This document shows positions 57,857-64,000 of a stretch of 64,000 nucleotides of DNA, in pieces. Each line of letters opens with the position of its first letter. The first letter of the stretch is position 1. The DNA comes from Escallonia rubra. Lineage: Eukaryota; Streptophyta; Magnoliopsida; Escalloniales; Escalloniaceae. The DNA lies in assembly GCA_033065855.1 (NCBI GenBank), contig JAVXUO010001352.1:466982-530981 (forward strand), given 5' to 3'. A model generated the notes under the pieces. That model had not been told where the DNA came from and did not search any database. It saw only the letters and a program-made list of their open reading frames with translations. The translations under genes and the position numbers were made by a program.

Positions 57857-59118
57857 ATCTTATCTATTTCTCTTTCTTCTTTTTTTATATTTTTATCATG
57901 AACTTTGGCAGAAAAGACATATAAGGGTCTAAAAGTCCTTCGATTGACTTACTATGTTCATGCATTAAAAAGAAAAACAAAATAACGTCCTGTTTTTATA
58001 TAATGTATGCTTTTGCTGCAGTGATTAGGCTAGAAAAAAACTATCAATGTGGACCTTGACGTTACCTTTGTGTTTTTTTTTATAGGAACCTTGTCTTATT
58101 AGTATGGATCATCCATCCGAAATGGTCCTGTAGGATTCTCATCTATCTAGATTACTTTTAAAATTGTAGATAGTTGTAAATCATTTTTTGACAAAAAATA
58201 CGCTTAAAGAAATTTAATATACCATAACTACACTTAAAACTCTCAGCTTTGTGAATTGCGAGGGAACCATCACAATGGTTCCTTCGTGACTGTTCGGTAA
58301 TAGACAGATTACTGACTTTTCCGGCCAAAAAAATTGGAGCCCCTATGTGGCAGCCTTTGGGTCTGATCTGAATCGGGCCCATATTTCCTACACAACTAGT
58401 ACGAATAAATGTTCCTGTACTAACAAAAAAAAAAACTTTGACAACACTACAAGTTCTTCTTTAGATAAAATGGTAATTTTAGTGTCACTAAAAACATATA
58501 TCGTCTATTAATTGTTGTTATATGAGAATAAGAGGAATATCCTTTCGATCGGGGTAGTAGTCAAATTTCTCCCCCTCATATTTATTCGAATACACACAGA
58601 CTCTCCTTGTCTATTCTTATTACCCTCCGCAACCACCATCAACGCACCATTATTCCTCTCCCCTAGCCAAACACACCCCCAAACTCCACTGTCCACTGCT
58701 CAAACCTTGTAATTAAAACAATTCACCGGATTCACATTACATGTAGATGAGGCTCTCAAGTGTAGAACCGGTGAAGGAGCAACTATATATATTCTACGGT
58801 ATAAGAAAAGGACGGCCATAGCGAGCGAGAGAGAGAGAGAGATTTGGGTGATGGGGACAATGATGGGTGTTTTGCGCTTGCCTAAACGTACAGATATATG
58901 CGGTGTGGCGTGTTTGGTTGCCATTGATGGGGCCATATAGATAGATGAGGCTCTCAAGTGTACTGCTTTTCTAATGCTAAATGACCATCTCGTGATGCTG
59001 CTGTTCTACTACTGCTTTAAACGCTTGTGCTGATCGGTGTGGCGTGTTAACGATTTTTAACACATTTTCTTAGTTGTGTTGAATTCAAAGAAAATTTGCC
59101 ACTGAGATTTAAAACTAA
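57857..59118. other. Array flank and upstream region of the BAHD type I pseudogene
   Basis: The left part is homologous to 49360-49620. The right part (58930-59118) is homologous to the promoter region of the intact BAHD gene (about 51200-51350). The phrase GATGAGGCTCTCAAGTGTA occurs twice (about 58747 and 58944). No gene is seen. Confidence 0.45.
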
Positions 59119-59746
59119 GGGTTCGTTTGACAAAAAAAAAAATTTGGTTTTCAGTTTTTAAAGAGCAGTTTTTTAAAGAGCAGCTTAATTTTTTTTTTTT
59201 ATAAAAACTAGTGGGTGTTTGATAACCCCTTTTTTTTTTGAGTTTTTTTCTTTTTGGTGTTTGGTAACCATTTTTATTTTGACTTTTTTTTTTGGTTTGG
59301 TGCGGTGGCGGTGGCGGTGGTGGTGGTGGTCGCCGGCGGCCGGAGGTGGCTGCCGGCAGTCGCCGGCGGCCGGAGGTGGCAGCCGACAGTCTCCGGCGAT
59401 GGTCACCGGCGGCCAGAGGTGGCTGCCGGTAGTCTCCGGCAGTGGTCCCCGGCGGCCGGAGGTGGTCGCCGGCGGCCGGAGGTGGCTGCCGGCAGTCTCC
59501 GGCGGTGCTGGCGGCCGACGGTGGTCGCCTGAGGTGGCTTCCGGCGGTGGGAGGGTGGTGGTGGTGGTCTAAGAAAAAACCAAAAGTGAAGAAAAAAAAC
59601 CAGTTTCTGGAGTTTTTTTTTGACTCTTCAGTTTAAAAACTGGTTTTTAAAATTGAAAAAAAAATGGTTACCAAACGCTCCTTTTTTTTTTCAGTTTTTA
59701 AAAACTGAAAAAAAAAAAGAGCAAAAAAAATTTGTCAAACTGGGCC
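59119..59746. mobile_element. Tourist-like MITE, TSD TAA, in a BAHD promoter copy
   Basis: The ends are GGGTTCGTTTGACAAA and TTTGTCAAACTGGGCC, inverted with three mismatches. TAA flanks both sides (59116-59118 and 59747-59749). The interior is strongly GGTGGCGGTGG-type (59300-59570). The homologous upstream region of the intact gene lacks it, which is an empty-site confirmation. Confidence 0.88.
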
Positions 59747-59984
59747 TAAGTATGTTACCGAAAAAATTATTTAGGCAAAATGTAGGAGTTACATATGACT
59801 TGGAGGAGTACTTATTAACGCGAAGTGACTTTGAAGAAGTACTTATTAATGCAAAGAAACGAAAGTCCTTACTTAACTAGACTTTTTGTCACTAAACACT
59901 AGACATCGGATCTTCCATAATGATGCTTTTCTCGTGCATCCTCCGCTCAGACTCTATAAAGCTAATTGAGTCCAATTTTTTTTT

Positions 59985-61277
59985 TATAAAACCCTTAACT
60001 AACCCCTCCTAGCCTCCGCAACTAAAACTTATCATTCCTCGACGAACTTGCTCCCGCATTTCATGTGCCTTTCGTTCTCTACTACCATGCAGCCTTTGGC
60101 AACAACGCCAAAATATATAGTATTGTTTCAAGTTGTAATTAGCTTGAAAAATCACTAGAACTGGTCTTAACGCTGGTAGTTACATAAAACATAGTTGCTC
60201 GATTTATTGTAATGACCAAGGTGTTGAATTTGTCGTCGCCAAAGTGGATACTCAACTCCACGGACTTCTTGGCCTAAAAGGGAAGCAGACGAGCTAAATC
60301 ATCTCATTCCATGCGAAATTGGTGCGGATGATGAGGTTTCTGATCCATTGAATTGCTCTCCATTCAGCTCACCATCTTTGCATGTGGCAGGCTAGCTATT
60401 AGTGGGTGTTGTTCACACACGATTGCCGATGCATTCACCCTTGCCATGTTCATCTTTGGATGGGCTACTGCGGGCCAAAAACAGAGCGTTGATGGAATTT
60501 GCCCAAGCCTTAACTCGATTTCTTTCTTCCAAGGAAGAGGTTTAAATGGACTTGCTTTGGGAGCACCAAGGACCGATGAGTGCAGATGTGAGTGTCACAA
60601 AGATGTTTGCATTTAATGAGAATGACATATCTAGCCTGAGAGCCATATATCATGCCCGAAGAGTTAATCCTACCGGCAAAACCAAACCCTCAACGGTGCA
60701 GTTGGTGAGTGCGGTCATATGGAAGGCTCTTATATATTGGTTTAGATTGTACAAAGCATAGTCCATCAAGGGAGTACATTGCTGCCCATCCAGTCTTCCT
60801 AGGCGGTATAACAATTCTCGGAATTCCACGCCATACTTTTGGAAATCTTTGGGGTCTAGCAACCGCCCAATATAGCCACAAAATGGATTTTCGGCATCTC
60901 GTGGATCTTCTTGGTGGTTCTGTCAAAAATTATGTCGAGGATTGTGGAAAGTTACTGTCAAGTGGAGAGGATGGTTACAAGGTAGTTATTGATCCTTTTT
61001 CTTGAGTCGAATAAGAATCTATCCGATTCTGAGGTGAATTTCTCCTTGTTTACTAGTTGGTCCAAGATTCCCTTTTATGAAGTTGAATTTGGTTGGGGAA
61101 AGCCCGTTTAGGCCAGCGTTGTGCACATTCCTCTTAAGAATATGGTCAATTTGATGGATGGAAATAAAGAGTGGAGGAATTGAAGGATGGGTGCATTTGG
61201 ACGAGAAAGATATGCCTTATTTTGGGCAAGATTGTGATATACAAGCCTTCGCTACTTAAAAAAGTGCGGGAAAATTA
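59985..61277 (+). pseudogene. BAHD type I pseudogene (array unit D)
   Basis: It is highly similar along its length to the intact gene at 51635-53002 and keeps the promoter match. The start codon region is lost. A deletion at about 60169 removes the YYPLAGR segment, and several one- to five-base indels (for example about 60275, 60348, 60575) break the frame. HTIAD (about 60416-60430) and an EFGWGKPV segment (about 61084) survive, but a stop follows directly after GKPV. The 3' end dissolves into the MITE at 61290. Confidence 0.9.
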
Positions 61278-61289
61278 GAAAAAGGTGGG

Positions 61290-61905
61290 TTTTGGGATAA
61301 AACTTTTGGGGATGATGGGTTTTTTTTTAAAACTTGTGAAAAAGTGGGGCAACTTTTATAAATTTCTGAAAAAATGAATGACTTGTGAAAAAGTGGTTTT
61401 TTTTTTTTCCAATGATGACTTTCCATTTCCCAAATTACCCCTTCCATGTTTGTCACATACAACACTTTTGAAAATCGCGGTTTGAAACTGCGATTTTAAA
61501 GTGAAAATCGCGATTTAGTAGAAAATGTGGTTCAGAATCACGACTTTAAATAGAAAACGTGGTTCAGAATCACGACTTTAAATAGAAAACGTGGTTCAGA
61601 ACCACATTTTCATTTTTTTTTCATTTTCTGCGTAATTTAAAAGGGAAAACATATATATATATACTAAAAACGTTGTTTAAAATCGCGATTTCTACTTTGA
61701 AGTCGCGGTTTCAAACTGCGATTTCTAAAAGTGTTGTATGCGGAGACAAATAAAGAGAGGGGTAATTTGGGAAATGGAAAAATCAGCTTTTAAGAAAAAC
61801 ATTTTTTTCCCGACTAATCCCCTTTGTCAGAGATTTTCAAAAGTGACCCCCCTTTTTCATAATTTTCAAAAAAAAACCCTTCATCTACAAGTATTTAACC
61901 CAAAA
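61290..61905. mobile_element. MITE with long terminal inverted repeats, at the 3' end of the BAHD pseudogene
   Basis: The inverted arms share TTTTGGG, GGGTTTTTTTTT and GTGAAAAAGTGGGG-like segments for about 70 bp, and further inner pairs around AAATCGCGATTT. A 32-bp unit starting GTGGTTCAGAATCACGAC is repeated about 2.5 times (61528-61600). No transposase and no clean target duplication are seen. It shares inner motifs with 29232-29524. Confidence 0.7.
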
Positions 61906-61974
61906 GGCCTATATCCCAGTTTTCCATGCTAAAGCTAACAAATCCATCAAATGGATATAAAACCATGAAATCCA

Positions 61975-63430
61975 AATCTTCCAGTTGTCTTTGCTTGACC
62001 AGTATCAACATATATCTCTACCATACTTGGCCAATGGTGAGGAAAACAGAGCCAAAAATGAAGCTAGATGTACTGTGTTGGAAAAATCATAATATAAGAT
62101 TTGAACCGATTAACCACATGATTACGTAGTTGATTGTTTCAAATACTTGAAAACTTGCAGAACTTCAAAAACTATATAGTCGCTCGCAATACAGATCAAC
62201 GATATTTTTTAGTCGCGCTAGGCACATTGAGTTGGCGGACGGGCCAACACATGGAATCAGTACTGTTAATTGGACCTTTTCACTTTTTCTTTGACAACTT
62301 AGCTTCCTAGGAAAAGCTTCATCTTCATGCAACCTCCACTCCAAAGAAGAACGTTGAAGCTAGCATTGCCACTAGAAGGTCCCTCTTTCTGCAATTACAG
62401 CCAGCGCCAAAAACCAACGTATGCAAGTAGTGGTGGTTATGGTACTTAAATCGAAAGCTCTCACCAGTGTCTCTCAAGCCAAAGATAAGAAGTTAAGGGA
62501 CTATTCATACGCTACGCCAGAAAATTCTTTCGGGAACTTCAGGCACCAATATCTACCATTCCTTTTGCCGCAAGCAAGAGCAACACGGTTTCAGACTTGG
62601 TAACTATACTAGAAAATACAACAAGGACCGTTGCCTGCGCATGCAAATATCTGATCTGTCGATCAAAGTGGCGAACATCTGCCGAGAGGTTGTTGACGAA
62701 GAATTGAGTAGCAACGGGTGAATGTGTACATTTGTACTAGTTGAGGAAACTAGCTATCTCTGCATGAAGATGATGTTGAATTGGTTGTGGCCGGGAAGCC
62801 CATTTGGGTGAGTAATGCTAGAGAGGAGAGGAGTACGAGACGGTAACATGGTGCACGGCAGATCGACGGGGTTAGGGAATTCAAGCAAAGGGTAAGATTC
62901 ATCTTCGATGCGATGAGGATGTTCAGACTCAAACAAAACGCTAGCATACGCGAGTTGCTTCGGTGAACCAACCTACAAGACCCTAGCTAATCCTTCCAAG
63001 TTCCATCAGGACAGGTATCAGTTTGATCAAACTCAGTATGCATACTTTTCTTTTTCTTCATGTTCTCACGGGCCAGTGACATCGATATATGAAGCTTTCA
63101 TAGTTCAGAGGCACAATAATGTATGTTCTCACGGGCCGGGTGTTTTCTTATGAATCTCTTTAAGCTCTCAGCAGGTAAAAGCTTTGTAATTAAAACTAGC
63201 TTTTGATGAAATTCTGCTCATCATATCACCATGTGAATTGAAGAAATAGATTAGGCAGCCTGCTCTCCCGATTCTTCCACCAAGATGCCGTTGAGCAAGG
63301 AAGAGAGTATTCGAGGGACTTATTCCTACGAAATCTAGCGATTTGATGGGATTTTCTGACGATAGCAAGTCAAGCTCTCAAGTACGTTATTGGGTAACAT
63401 TAACCTCATTGACACTCCAAAAATGCCTAA
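61975..63430 (+). pseudogene. BAHD type II pseudogene, copy C, with internal insertion
   Basis: Pieces in order are FQLSLLDQ (61979), LTSVSQAKDKKLRDYSYATPENSFGNF (about 62455-62540; the VSQAKHG-LR and ENSFGNF motifs of BAHD enzymes), RTVACACKYL, and VAGKPIWVSNA (about 62785; the DFGWGKPIWVSNA position with the motif lost). About 470 bp (62850-63320) absent from copy A interrupts the end before the tail-like region near 63330-63400. Numerous stops make it non-functional. Confidence 0.65.
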
Positions 63431-64000
63431 TATTGCTCTGTGCATGCGCGTAGTTTGTAGGGTGCAGCAGTTCTAACATCAAGGTGAGCAGCAATATCTA
63501 GCCAGTAACTTGTCTTCATATTCGAGATGCCAGACCGGAATATAGTGCCACTGGCATTGGAACTGCCATTCTCGCCGCCGCTGCAGATTATATGAGACCG
63601 GATTAGAAATATGGTGACCGGGTCAATTGTAAACCCAGTATCAGTATTTGATTTTTTCAGTGTCGCTTCTGCCTGGCTCTTTTTTCTTTTTGTAAGGTGC
63701 AGGCCTAATTGGGCCAAAACCCAACATTAGCATGTTGTTTGGTTGTGTCGTTCTCGAATCTAAGCAGAAAAAGAAAAATCAAACGTAGTTTTTTATGGCT
63801 CAGATTTTCAATATTTTTGATGCGTAGGTGAGAAAGTCCTATACTTTTCATGGCAAGGAGTTAATGAAAAGACTCGTTAAAATACAATGGACTTTGACCC
63901 CAAAAAAAAAAAGAGAAAAGAAAAGACTCATTAATTTATAATTAGATTTGAAAGAAGTTATTATTTAACAAAACATAGGTCCAAAATACTTACCTTGTAA
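63431..64000. other. Intergenic, no gene seen
   Basis: No domain or splice structure is recognised up to the window edge. Confidence 0.4.

Noticed and set aside
59219..59636. Gly/Trp-rich open frames in GGTGG DNA
   Set aside because: They lie inside the Tourist-like MITE and arise from GGTGG low complexity; the same applies to frames at 57473-57805 and 8030-8242.

Overview
The window is nuclear DNA of a flowering plant, most likely an asterid-type eudicot. The evidence is AT-rich intron-containing genes with GT-AG introns, plant-specific gene families (a mitochondrial Hsp70 with plant exon structure, a GTE bromodomain factor, CYSTM peptides, BAHD acyltransferases) and dense plant transposon debris. 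The species cannot be fixed from the sequence alone.

Layout. 1-4.5 kb: an LTR remnant, then an intact six-exon mitochondrial Hsp70 gene (+) with two heat-shock elements upstream. 5.4-8.7 kb: a decayed LINE whose RNase H region is split by a 1,022-bp Mutator-like element with a perfect 9-bp target duplication. 10.1-12.7 kb: a second Mutator-type MITE, a CA microsatellite and a hAT-like element. 13.6-22.4 kb: an eight-exon POL5/MYBBP1A-like gene (+), reconstructed to 1,274 aa and containing one GC-AG intron. 25.4-27.4 kb: a three-exon GTE bromodomain-NET gene (-). 30.2-38.6 kb: two small three-exon CYSTM genes (-), 64 and 66 aa, with identical intron phases. They are separated by hAT elements with clean 8-bp target duplications and a Copia gag relic; one hAT element lies in the leader of the first CYSTM gene. 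40.5-46.2 kb: palindromic repeats, a FAR1-like fragment, an LTR-type region full of GC-rich tandem repeats, and a third Mutator-type element with terminal inverted repeats of about 245 bp.

46.3-63.4 kb is a decayed tandem array. The repeat unit appears to be [BAHD type I gene] - [BAHD type II gene] - [Tourist-like element]. Only one BAHD gene is intact (51635-53002, single exon, with HMIAD and DFGWG motifs). At least five other BAHD remnants are broken by frameshifts, deletions, a CACTA end or MITE insertions.

The functional genes serve mitochondrial protein folding (Hsp70), ribosomal-DNA and nucleolar function (POL5), chromatin reading (GTE), stress-linked membrane peptides (CYSTM) and specialised metabolism (BAHD). 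They do not form an operon-like system. No wholly new kind of system was found. The strongest leads are the CYSTM pair with its transposon-split leader, the birth-and-death BAHD array, and three Mutator-type elements whose ends and target duplications can be read directly.
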